64,000 bases of DNA, from positions 155,505,821 to 155,569,820 of the forward strand of contig OU015499.1 in assembly GCA_907164885.2 (NCBI GenBank), given 5' to 3'. The notes beneath the pieces are model-generated. The model was given only the letters and a program-made list of their open reading frames with translations, had not been told where the DNA came from and searched no databases. Both the position numbers and the translations under genes were made by a program. Positions within the stretch are counted from its first letter, which is position 1; the number at the start of each line of letters is the position of its first letter. Source of the DNA: Dolomedes plantarius (Eukaryota > Arthropoda > Arachnida > Araneae > Dolomedidae). Below, piece by piece: positions 11,109 through 20,351 of this stretch.

Positions 11109-11465
11109 GGTGGTTCACATTTGAACCACCAGCATTGAAATTTCTAAAAAAAGATAGGAAATTTTGCAGATAAATTAAACTTTTCTATTTAAAATAAATA
11201 AGTAACAATCGTAAAATGAAATTCCAGAACTTTCGTGCAACTGTATACTAACAACTTAAAAAACTGGAAAAAACTTTACACTACAAATTTCTGGCTTGAA
11301 ACAAAAAATTATCCTCTCTGAAAATATAGACCCGTAGAGTGTTGCCATCTGTTGTTTCTGAAGCACACTAATGTGTTAAACGTTTACAGGAATTTACAGA
11401 TAAATTTAGCGAATATTTCAGCTGTTATAAAATGAATAAAATAGGTGGTTCAAAAACGAACCACC
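11109..11465. repeat. segment bounded by two GGTGGTTC hairpins
   Basis: The left edge (11109-11130) and right edge (11444-11465) each consist of GGTGGTTC, a short loop and GAACCACC. The 357-bp segment has no coding content. It abuts the point where the Helitron helicase sequence stops, so it may be a small hairpin-ended element that inserted there or marks a deletion breakpoint. Confidence 0.45.
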
Positions 11466-11529
11466 ACCCCTGAACGGGTTTTAAAGAAGAAGATGGAAGG
11501 AAACCAATATTTGACCATGGATTAAGGAA

Positions 11530-12441
11530 ATCCCCAGCCAACAACAAAGTGACTACCCCCATCAATCCATCATTGTCTCGGATATCCTTAAGAGTTCTGC
11601 TAAGTACCTCAAAAGCCCCCTTGTGTGCCTTGGTGCTCTCATCCCAGACAATAAGCTTGCAGTCCCGCAACACTTGTGTCATATCACTTTGCTTAGAAAT
11701 GTTACTCATGAGAGTTTCTCTATGGATGAGATTGAAGGGCAGTTTGAAAGTAGCGTGGGCTGTCTTACCCCCTTCCAACAATGTAGCAGCGATGCCTGAG
11801 GATGCAACAGCTAAGGCAATGCCACAAATACTCCTTACCTTTGCAAGGAGCAAGTTGAGGAGGAAAGTCTTTCCAGTATCACCTGGAGCATCTAGGAAAG
11901 AGACACGGCCAACACTTGACTGAATGCTGGCAAGAACCTGACGATAGACAGAGAGCTGATCAACTGTTAGTAAACTCTCTTTATTCGACACCACTTGTAC
12001 CAAAGCATTCTTGTCATAGCTGGTCTCCCTCATATAGTCCCTGTTCCCCAAGATATCACCAGATCTTGTTGGTCTAGGAAGGGAGAACTGTGTCAAATCT
12101 TGTCCTCCCAGAGACAATACTGCATCTTCAATAAGCACCAAGCATTTGTTGTATATTTCATCCATAACATGCTGTACATTGCCTTGTAACTGTCTTTCTA
12201 TTTGGCGTGTTATGTCCTTTGAAAGACTGTCTTTGTACTTCTCTCGAAGACTCAGGGGATCTGAGAACTCACAATGGAGCAGCATCACCGTGAAAAGCTC
12301 CCGCATCTTGAAAGAAGAATCACACAGGGTAGCTTCCTCCAAGGTAGAGTCCCACTGCTTGTCACCATCTAACAAACCGAGCATGCATACTGGAATATAG
12401 GATGGAGGACACCATTGACAGTCTTCAAATCTGAGAAGCAT
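11530..12441 (-). pseudogene. Helitron Pif1-like helicase, C-terminally truncated
   Basis: N-terminal part of the superfamily 1 helicase that unwinds DNA during rolling-circle transposition. The frame includes DQLSVYRQVLASI, a Walker A motif (DAPGDTGKTFLLN), the Ia region (ALAVASSGIAATLLEGG), and Walker B-like VWDESTKAHK, then LLLAGDF. Immediately after AGDF the family sequence stops and is replaced by unrelated residues, so helicase motifs III-VI and the Helitron 3' hairpin are missing. It continues the same minus-strand element as the Rep and OTU parts upstream. Confidence 0.88.
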
Positions 12442-12901
12442 GTCGGGCCACGAACCTCATGTAACAACAGGCGAAGATGATAGCACTCAACATTTTTAGG
12501 ATGAATGGTATAAACCCTTCCCTATGCAGAGTCTTTCTTCACTCCTGGCCAACCATCAACATCTTTGCCGCGCTTCCTTATTGTGAAATATTATTTCTAA
12601 ACAGAAAATAAGAAGGAACCTCAAAATACAGAAGGGATTTTGCAAAGTCATCAATTTTGCATTGTTTGAAGAAAGCTAAGAGTGTTGTCTGAGGAGGGTT
12701 TTTGAGCTTCTCGGTCAGATTCTTAGAAGTAAAGTACATACGCTGACAATTCTCGAGATGAATAGCCAAGTGAAGAACTGTGGGGTACCTTTCATGAATT
12801 GGGAATTCCAAGATCCTCCAAACTGCCTCAGAGCTGCTGAGGTACCGACCACTCTCGTAGAACTTCACCTCATCCTCCTCATTCTCTAGACCAAAAGCTG
12901 C
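12442..12901 (-). pseudogene. Helitron Rep-helicase linker region
   Basis: Open from 12868 to 12578 with the family-typical stretch ESGRYLSSSEAVWRILEFPI and NPPQTTLLAFFKQC, then frameshifted through VYTIHPKNVECYHLRLLL (about 12440-12520). This region joins the Rep domain to the helicase in Helitron RepHel proteins. At least two frame changes and a stop separate it from the helicase part. Confidence 0.8.
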
Positions 12902-13400
12902 CTAGTCACTGCCCTTGTTAACGTATTTGCAAATGCATTTTATTGCCTTCACGCAGTTACAATACTCTATATTGATGTGAGCATTGAAAGTACGTGGCAG
13001 TACAGGATTATAAGGTACAACCCAGCTGTTGTCCAGCTCCATTCCATTGAATTTTACAGTGAACCCACCATCTTTTGGAGATCTCCTTCGGTACAGTGGA
13101 TACCCATCATTACCAGTCTGGGTGTCACTTAGAAGTGGACCGGGGTACCTTTTACTGCAGCTGCCAACTTTCATGCAAGGAGAATTGCACTTCAGGCTGC
13201 CACAGGGTTCATGAATCATGCTGGCATTGGCAATGTCATAGAGAAGGGGGTCTTGCTGGGGATTATGTATTTCGGCACAGATGACATTATCAATCATGTC
13301 AGGGGATATGCGTTGCTCTAACCACAGCAAGATGTGGACATGAGGCAAACCCCTACAGAAAACATGAAGCTACGTACAGCTCCAAACAGACTGCCCTTGT
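12902..13400 (-). pseudogene. Helitron Rep (HUH endonuclease) domain relic
   Basis: Contains the HUH-type metal-binding motif as MPHVHILLWL, then the cysteine-rich region (EPCGSLKCNSPCM, CSKRYP) and IEYCNCVKAIKCICKYVNKG near the end. In intact Helitron Rep proteins, as I recall, the last motif carries two catalytic tyrosines (Y..KY type); here cysteine stands where the first tyrosine is usual (IKC), while KYVNKG keeps the second. The entry into the domain is frameshifted near 13350. The Rep would nick and join single strands; this copy should be inactive. Confidence 0.85.
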
Positions 13401-13461
13401 TCAAGACATTCATAATTTTTTTACTTTTAGGTCGAACACCCTTGCTACGATGTCATGCCGA

Positions 13462-14139
13462 TCATGAGACTTTTGTCCGAGGAACAATGCATCTGTAATA
13501 TCTTTCCACTTGGGTTACGGTGAAAGTGATGAACAGATCAGGACACCCATAGTGACGTACATGTGTCATAGCATCTTGAGTCCGTTCATGCATGTCGTGA
13601 GGTCCTCCAGTAAAATATGATGGGAGCACTACCTTCTGACCCAGTTGAGCAGCATCAGCATCCTGCTCCCCTACTAGGTGAATGTAGTTGTCTGCCCTCA
13701 GCTCTGCCTGGATAAACCTGATATAGTTTAACTTTTCAGTCTCTATTTTAGCATACATATCTACTAAAAATTGGCTGAAGAGGGAACGGAAGTACAATAG
13801 GTGGTTGTCCTCTCCTTTTCTAACCATAATGCGATAGCAGTAGAAGCTCAATGCAGAGATTGTCTTCTTGATAGGCAACTTGGTCGTAGGATCATGCTGA
13901 GCCAGACTGATGGAGTATCCATCCTCGCCACGACAGAACAAAAGCGGGTATTGAAGAGCATCGTATGACCGGTGGATCTCACTGATGCGCTGCAGTTTGT
14001 GATTGTGGCTTTGGAGCAAGATATATCTCTGCCGAAACTGCTGGCCAACCATCACCAGAGCTACCTCATTTGCTGTTGGTACATTAAAGCTATTCATGAG
14101 TATCGACGGGCTTTTTTTCAGCCTGGATAACAACTGCAA
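13462..14139 (-). pseudogene. Helitron-like N-terminal domain (Helitron_like_N)
   Basis: 225 open codons with the domain's hallmark blocks: YPLLFCRGEDGYSI, YRIMVRKGEDNHLLY, FVDMYAKIE-type LVDMYAKIETEKLNYI, LPSYFTGGPHDMHERTQD and CPDLFITFT. The function is not settled; it lies between the zinc-finger-like N-terminus and the HUH Rep in RepHel proteins. It overlaps the preceding fragment in another frame at 14090-14139, marking a frameshift, and runs out of frame just before the HUH motif. Confidence 0.87.
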
Positions 14140-14700
14140 AATTCTTGCAGGTTGGAGGCACTTTATCCAGGGTAGTCTTAAGGTCTCTTATGTAGCTATT
14201 AACGTCATTTAGCTTCCCTTGCACTTGCTTGACCATTACGTCTTCTACCCCAGGAAAATTGCTACACCTTAAGCGTACTTCCCTTTCGTCCTCACCCCAA
14301 AAATAGATTTGAAGAAATTGGGCGTATTTAGAAGATGGAAGTAGACTTCCAATCAAGTGAAACACCTGTCCCTGAATTTTGAAAGTTGGCATGAAACCTT
14401 CCTCTACAACCTGTTTAGCTCCAAATGATGTCATTTGGAAGTATCCATTATACTGCCGATCCCACTCCAGAAAGTGGATGTGCTCAGGATGGTTGCCAAT
14501 TACCAGGCTATTGAGAGGTTCAAATGGAGGTAGGTTCACCTTGCCAGCACTACAACTCATTCCTGGAGATTCGTCTGCCCACTTCAAGCCATTGCAGTAC
14601 TGACACTTGTGGTTCATATTGCCCAGGGATACCATACTGTATGCTTCATAAGAAATAACAGGCTCATATGCCAAGCCTGAAAGAACCTTTACCTGCCATG
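14090..14700 (-). pseudogene. Helitron N-terminal zinc-finger-like region
   Basis: Open from 14674 with CQYCNGLKWADESPGMSC (a probable zinc-binding cysteine cluster), then PLNSLVIGNHPEHIHFLEW and GFMPTFKIQGQVFHLIGSLLP, a typical arrangement upstream of the Helitron_like_N domain. It ends in a different frame from the following domain. Confidence 0.82.
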
Positions 14701-15025
14701 GAAGTACTTGCCTTTCTACTCGTTTGCCAGAATTCTTTTTTCATATAGGCATTGTGCTGCCCTGTGAACCTCAGGCTTTCTGGTACCGTGCAACAGATGC
14801 CCTGATCACCTCAGGCTTAGCTTTCTGGTACCGAGAAACAGCTGCCCTGTTCACCTCAGGATTCCTCTCTGCATACTTCCTTCTTGAATCTTTAAGCTGC
14901 TGCTTCCTTTGAGCATGAGTACATCTAGAGCGACGTCTTTTAGTTGCTTTATTGGGATTAGAAAGTGATGCATCTTGTGAGGTAAACTGAGGGAGAGATA
15001 GCATGGCTTGTGTTTCCTGTGACAC
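14700..15025 (-). pseudogene. basic repeat linker of the Helitron protein
   Basis: Highly basic sequence (KRRRSRCTHAQRKQQ) followed by repeats of the type NPEVNRAAVSRYQKA / KPEVIRASVARYQKA, a tandem linker that I recall from many arthropod Helitron proteins. The DNA repeats are visible as two copies of CTTTCTGGTACCG about 40 bp apart (14780-14840). Confidence 0.75.
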
Positions 15026-15440
15026 GTAATAAGCATCGAAATGCCCACTCGAAGGTCACATGCAGAGGTAATACGCAGCCTCCTTATTGGGTTACCAGCA
15101 GCACCAAAACTGTGACATAGTTCACCATTGAGGTATACCTCAAAAACAAAGTTGAACAGTTCACCTGCTGCTGCCAATTCGCAAGAACTGCCATATGTGG
15201 AGAGAATTAACATTTCGGAAAACTATTCAGCAGAGCTAGAATAGTTATTCCCATTCCTGTCATGAGACATTATAGCAAATCTCTCCCAATTCTCTACCAC
15301 GTGACTCACAAGCAATTCCCGGACTTCCCTATACATCATGTCTGTACCATACATGACAAAAGAGAGAGAAAGAAAAAGACATGCATCATCTCCTATGATT
15401 GGGAAAATACTATGAAGTACAAACTCCCCATTTATGCATA
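15020..15440 (-). pseudogene. OTU-like cysteine protease domain of the Helitron
   Basis: Reading the minus strand across one stop and one frameshift gives an ovarian-tumour (OTU) type domain. It begins LHSIFPIIGDDACLFLSLSF, where GD-D-A-C (about 15379-15393) matches the family's GDGNC active-site motif with the nucleophile cysteine kept. It continues through YREVRELLVSHVVENWERF and ends with a GHFDAYY motif near 15020-15045 that supplies the conserved histidine. A stop after SSSAE (about 15226) and a single-base shift before GHFDAYY disrupt it. OTU domains attached to Helitrons are known; whether they protect the transposase from ubiquitin turnover is unproven. Confidence 0.72.
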
Positions 15441-15445
15441 AATAT

Positions 15446-16164
15446 TATTCCATTTTAGAAGATATAAAAATAAAAATTAAATCCAGTTCAGAAATATAAT
15501 TAAAATCAAGTTAAGTAAATATGATCAAGAGTTAAAAATCAAATAAAGCTTAACTTTCCTAATTTATAGAGAATATTATTTAATTTTAAATAAATAAATA
15601 AAAATCAAATAATGATGTTCAAATTAAACAATTTATAAATTAAAGTTTGTAGAAAATATTATTTGACTTTAAATTAAAAAATCAAATAATAATGTTAAAT
15701 TTACAATGTTAAAAATTAAATAAATTATGAATTAAAGTTTGTAGAAAATATTACCTATATAAACATTAATAATTAATAATAGCACAGATCTATCTCTCTG
15801 TCTGGAACGCTATTTCCTTTTTGTTGCTATATTCAAATGTACTTTGATTACCGCGTTTTAAAATTAAAACAAATTGAAATTAAGCTTTAATTGTTGAAAT
15901 ATTTTAATATTACACTTTCCTCTCGATCAAAATATATAAAAATATTTTTCAACTTGTAAAATCTTTAAATGAAAAATACCGAACACCTCAATGGTTTATA
16001 TTTGGTGCGTGTTCCTTTATGAATTAAAATTATGAAACTAGGTTAAATTTTTCCACAGCAGTTAATGTAATAAGTATTTAGTGTTACTGGAAAATTTACT
16101 TACAGCGCAATGTTTTACATTTAAAATGAATGTTGACGGTTGTTCGGCCTGTTCAAATTGGTTT
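15446..16164. other. very AT-rich spacer, probable Helitron leader
   Basis: No gene. Short direct repeats (TTAAAGTTTGTAGAAAATATTA near 15650 and 15740) are visible. It lies between the OTU start and the 160-bp repeat array on the same (minus) strand as the Helitron, so it may be the 5' untranslated leader. Confidence 0.4.
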
Positions 16165-16800
16165 TTAGATATTCGTGTTCCTTTCATTTTAAACCAAGAA
16201 TCTTATAAATATCTGTTTCCTTCTTTGAGATATGAAGGAATAGGTGAAAAACACGTAATAGGTAAAAACACGTTTAGCCTTCTCGCCCCCTTGGGGTCCG
16301 AATTTTGAAAAATCCTGAAATTTGTTTATAGGTATTCGTGTTCCTTACATTTTAAAGCAAGAATCTTATAGATATCTTATTCCTTCTTTGAGATATGAGG
16401 GAATATGTGAAAAACATGTTTTGCCCCCTACAACCCCCCCCCCCTAATGGGGGCCGAATTTTGAAATATCCCGAAATCGGTTTTCAGGAATTCGTGTTCC
16501 TTTCATTTTAAACCAAGAATCATATGGATATCTGTTTTCTTCTTTGAGATATGAAGGAATATGTGAAAAACATGTAAAAACACGTTTAGCCCCCCCCCCC
16601 CTTGGGGCCCGAATTTTGAAAAATCCTGAAATTTGTTTATATGTATTCGTGTTCCGTACATTTTAAAGGAAGAATCTTATATATCTGTTTTGTTCTTTGA
16701 GATATGAAGGAGTATGTAAAAAACACGTTTTGCCCCCCCTCCCCTTCTTGGGGGGCGAATTTTGAAATATCGCTTCTTAAATGACGCCTTCAGTACAAAA
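16165..16800 (-). repeat. four ~160-bp tandem repeats in Helitron 5' region
   Basis: The motif ATTCGTGTTCC recurs at 16171, 16334, 16490 and 16645 (spacings 163, 156, 155). Each unit also carries CTTTGAGATATGA, a conserved GTGAAAAAC-type block and a long C-run followed by a GGGGGCCGAATTTTGAAA block. The minus-strand Helitron 5' terminus lies just beyond at 16911. Tandem units near the 5' end are seen in some Helitrons. Confidence 0.82.
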
Positions 16801-16911
16801 GGAATATGCTCCTAAAATTTGATATCTGTATCTCCAATAGTTTTTGCTGGGCGTTGATACGTGTATAGATTAGTCAGGACTTCTTCCTTTATATATATAG
16901 ATTGTTCTGAA
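16801..16911 (-). mobile_element. Helitron 5' terminus
   Basis: On the minus strand the sequence begins A|TCTATATATATAAAGGAAG and continues GTCCTGACTAATC, a Helitron-type 5' end. It is in the right orientation and position to be the start of the decayed RepHel element (16911 down to 11530), although a separate short element cannot be excluded because the 3' end is missing. Confidence 0.65.
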
Positions 16912-17015
16912 TGTTTTGATAAATAAATGCTCTTTTTTAAAAAAGGGAAATTTCAAAAGGTTTGTGGAAATTTCAATATTAATATTTCCATGGTTTATCA
17001 TAAATTTTCAAAATG

Positions 17016-18439
17016 CACTCTGTCACAAAAAAAATAATGCATCCAGAAGAATTCGAGCTACTATCACGAAACTTGGCAGGAATGTAGGCTGGTAAGAGAT
17101 TTGCAAATGATTAAAATTTCGACGCCAATCAGAGAAGGGTAAGCGCGCTATGCGCATATGAGATGCTCAACTGGGAGAGTTTAAAAGCATGATTGCTCGT
17201 GGCATAGGTTTATTGAAACAAATCTCTCAAGTTGGATGGACGGTATTGTGACTAGAGATGCCTCTTAGACGTAACCGGCGACAGTACGAACAATTGTCGT
17301 ACTTTGAGAGGGGTATAGTAGGCCTCCGAGAAGCAGGTTTGTCGAACAGGCGTATCGGCCGCCATCTCGGTCGGAGCGATATGGTAGTTGCTCTGTGTTA
17401 GCAACAATGGATCACGGAGGGGATAGTCTACAGCCACGGAGGGTCAGGGCGTCCCAGGAACATAAATACGCGCGAGGATCGTGCAATCATAAGAGCGGCC
17501 ACGTCCGCACCAACAACGTCACTAGAATCGGTTCGACGTCATTTACCACCTTCCAGACATCCGGTGGTATCAAGGGGACGACTGGCCAACCATTCGGAGA
17601 CGAATGGCCGACGCACGTATAAGGAGCCGACGTCCATTAAGACACCTACCACTGACCCCACATCATAGGTAGTGTCGATTGGATTTTTGGCGACCTCGTC
17701 CAAGCCGGAGTGTTACCGACTGGAGGCGTGTGATCTTCGATGAATCCCTATTCAGTCTCAATGCTGATCACCAGCACATACGCGTGTGGAGGCGGCCAGG
17801 CCACCGGTCCGATCCGGCATTTGTTGTCGAGAGGCATACGGCGATTACACAAGGTGTTACAGTGTGGGGAGCGATTTTTTGGGACACACGATCATCTCTA
17901 GTCGTCCTTCAACGCACTTTGACGGAACGCAGTTACGAGAACGAGATTTGAACGCCAGTTGTACTGCCTATGCTATCAAGTCGCCCAGGTGCCATTTATC
18001 AGCAAGACAACGCTCGTCCACATACTGCACGACTCTCCCAACAATGCCTTCAAGGATATGACGTACTCCCATGGTCTGCAAGGTCACCAGACCTCTCGCC
18101 AATGGAGCACGTCTGGGACGTTCTTGGAAGACAACTGCAGCCGTCCCGGAATGCTGGTGAATTAATTGCCCAGTTGCAAAGATTGTGGCATGATCTTCCT
18201 CAGGAGGTCATAGGTGACCATTGATTCGATGCCACGCCGTGTTTCGGCTTGTATAGCTGCCAGAAGTGGATTTACTACTTACTGATTTGTAACCTTTTTC
18301 ATGCTATACCTTCTTAATAAAACGGTCTGCTGTTCTGAATTTGTAATCATTTGCTTATCTCCTCATGCACTACATACATGTTAAATTTCGTGATAGTAGC
18401 TCGTTTCCATCTGGGTGCATATTTTTTTGTGACAGAGTG
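17016..18439 (+). mobile_element. Tc1-like transposon with ~95-bp terminal repeats
   Basis: Both ends carry CACTCTGTCACAAAAAAA, and similarity between the arms extends for about 95 bp to GCAAATGATTA (17016-17112 and inverted 18343-18439). The right flank is TA and the left TG, one substitution from TA. The 1424-bp element encloses one degenerate transposase gene in plus orientation. Confidence 0.88.
17258..18285 (+). pseudogene. Tc1-like transposase, frameshifted
   Basis: Starts MPLRRNRRQYEQLS with an HTH region (LREAGLSNRRIGRHLGRSD). The catalytic core follows: WRRVIFDESLF (first D kept, the preceding serine lost), YQQDNARPH (second D) and SPDLSPMEHVWD (E). I count 32 residues between the second D and the E, as I recall being common in arthropod members with the DNARPHTAR signature. 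The reading frame is broken at least three times (after about 17400, before 17679 and between 17951 and 17970) and reaches the family's end (ARSGFTTY) at about 18282. It would need trans-acting transposase. Confidence 0.88.
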
Positions 18440-19160
18440 TATATTAGCGAGAGATTATTTGTAAACGATAAATTTTTATATATTAAAAAAAGGTTATATT
18501 TGTTGTCTATGTAGCCATGTATGCTATCATCAGGCGCCATAGTTGTATATTCGAATCGATTTCATTTAGGGCCCTCCTCAGTGCATTGACGGCCGAACGG
18601 TCCTTAAAATATGAAAAATTATGATAAACAACAGAATTGATGTTTGAATAGTATTCAAAAGTTATACAATGAGAAAAATAAATATAATATAAGTAAAATG
18701 AGGAAAAAAATAGCATCGAATTTTGTTATAGATCATATCATTGTTTAAACTATGTTAAGGCTAAAGACATAATCGGAATCTTCAGTTTCACAGTTCAAAA
18801 CAGCGGGAAAAAGCCAACTCTCTTAAAAGTTTTCTATAATTTTCCGATTTTAACTGAAATTTCTCTTGACGTTTTAATTTATTTCAAGTTAAGTTGGGGG
18901 GGGGGGGGTACTTGCCCCCCGTGCCCCCTGACGCTATGCCTATGGCCAGCCTGGAGGTGGTGCTTAAGCGTGACACTTCATGACGATTCCAGCGCAACGT
19001 CTGTTGATACACGGAAAAGAAAAGGCGGAAAAACTCCGAATATAACAAACGAGCGATAAAGCGACTTTCTTCTGAAGTATGCGGATGTTCTTAAGCATGC
19101 GTACACATGGACATGGACATAAAGTTTTCGTGAGGTTCCAAATAGGGCTAAGAAAGCCCT
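18440..19160. other. no gene recognised
   Basis: Contains a G11-12 run followed by ACTTGCCCCCCGTGCCCC (about 18896-18930) that resembles the end of a GC-capped MITE, but the partner end was not found. A 69-codon minus frame (18507-18716) has no domain. Confidence 0.35.
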
Positions 19161-19163
19161 TTA

Positions 19164-19349
19164 GGGCCTGTTCACATAGGAGTCCGTTGCGTTGCGTTAA
19201 GGAAAAGATGACGTTGAGACGAAAATAAACCAATCATATGCCTCCAAACGATTAGCAATGAAATTTTTAACACCTATGATTGGTTTATTTTCGTCTCAAC
19301 GTCATCTTTTCCTTAACGCAACGCAACGGACTCCTATGTGAACAGGCCC
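19164..19349. mobile_element. PIF/Harbinger-like palindromic MITE, copy 2
   Basis: 186 bp, ends GGGCCTGTTCACATAGGA and its mirror, flanked by TTA on both sides (19161-19163, 19350-19352). The two arms are nearly identical, leaving only a short non-palindromic centre. Confidence 0.9.
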
Positions 19350-19352
19350 TTA

Positions 19353-20214
19353 CCCTCGGTATGGATATGGGAAGCACTGAAGCTTTTCACGCATGGTCCA
19401 AGAAGAAATGAATGAAGCAGAAAAAGATAGTTACAAAATAAATTAAAGAAGTTACAAAAATAAAAATAAAAATGTTGGAAATTAGTAAGTTAAAGTTAAC
19501 ACAAAATTATATCAGCAAGACATGTCCAAAAAAAAAAAGTCCCATTATAAGATAAAATAAAAAGCAAAATATAAAGATTAAACTCTCAAAAGTCGAAGAC
19601 GAGCCACAGAGGACCACGACCAGCAAAGATATTAAACGCTGGGATCAAACCCAAGATGGGAAAGAACTATCAAGCGACCCGTGCTTGAAAACAGGCCGAA
19701 AAAGGAAGCAAGATGATGAATTTGTATTACAGAGGTTAAAAAAAGATCAAGCTTAACTACTAGTCGAGAGCAAAATATGTCCCGCAACCTGATTGGTTGA
19801 CGAAACAGGATCCAGGACCTTAGAAGAAGATATTATCAGGGAGGACGGCTCGAGCTAATTGGGGTATAAACTGGAGTTCCCTGGTCCGATTGGACTTTAT
19901 CTCCGGTCAGCACGGTAGACATTTCAAGGTAACAATCGCAGTGATACTCGAAATCGAGTTGTAATTCAGTGCTCGTGAAAAAGAATAAGTACAGCTTACT
20001 TTAATGCAGAAAGGGGTATGGAGAAAATTAAGAATTTAAGTTAAACAAAATTTAACAGATAAGGGAATAATTAAGTTAAATAATTAAAATTAATGGAAAA
20101 GTTAAGTAAAGTAATTAATACCAGTAATTAAGAAAATTAAAGTAATAACGAAGAGGTAAGCAAAAGAAGCACGGCATTAGCGTGCCAGAAATACATTAAG
20201 AAAGAGCTAGCCAG
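19353..20214. other. no gene recognised
   Basis: A-rich then mixed sequence without recognised gene or element ends. It lies downstream (minus strand) of the Jockey-like ORF1 where a reverse transcriptase ORF2 would be expected, but no RT motif is seen in any frame. Confidence 0.4.
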
Positions 20215-20218
20215 AAGT

Positions 20219-20310
20219 TCCCCGAGCTGGGTTCGAACCCGGGTCGGGGCAGAAGTAGTCGCAAAGTATGGAAAAGGCATTTAACAGTTTGGCTACGTTG
20301 TCGCCGGGCT
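20219..20310 (-). repeat. tRNA-like sequence, possible SINE head
   Basis: On the minus strand an A-box-like GTAGCCAAACTGTTAAATGCC (about 20279-20299) precedes a B-box-like GGGTTCGAACCC (about 20229-20240), roughly tRNA spacing. The acceptor stem pairs only partly (about 5 of 7), and the T-arm is embedded in a larger palindrome CCCGAGCTGGG/CCCGGGTCGGGG. A functional tRNA is unlikely; a SINE or tRNA pseudogene is possible. Confidence 0.35.
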
Positions 20311-20351
20311 TTCTGAGAGCCGCGGCGACTTTACTGAGGAGCTGCAGAACG

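Noticed and set aside
20219..20310. Functional tRNA gene
   Set aside because: A and B boxes are suggestive but the acceptor stem pairs poorly and the T-arm belongs to a larger GC palindrome.
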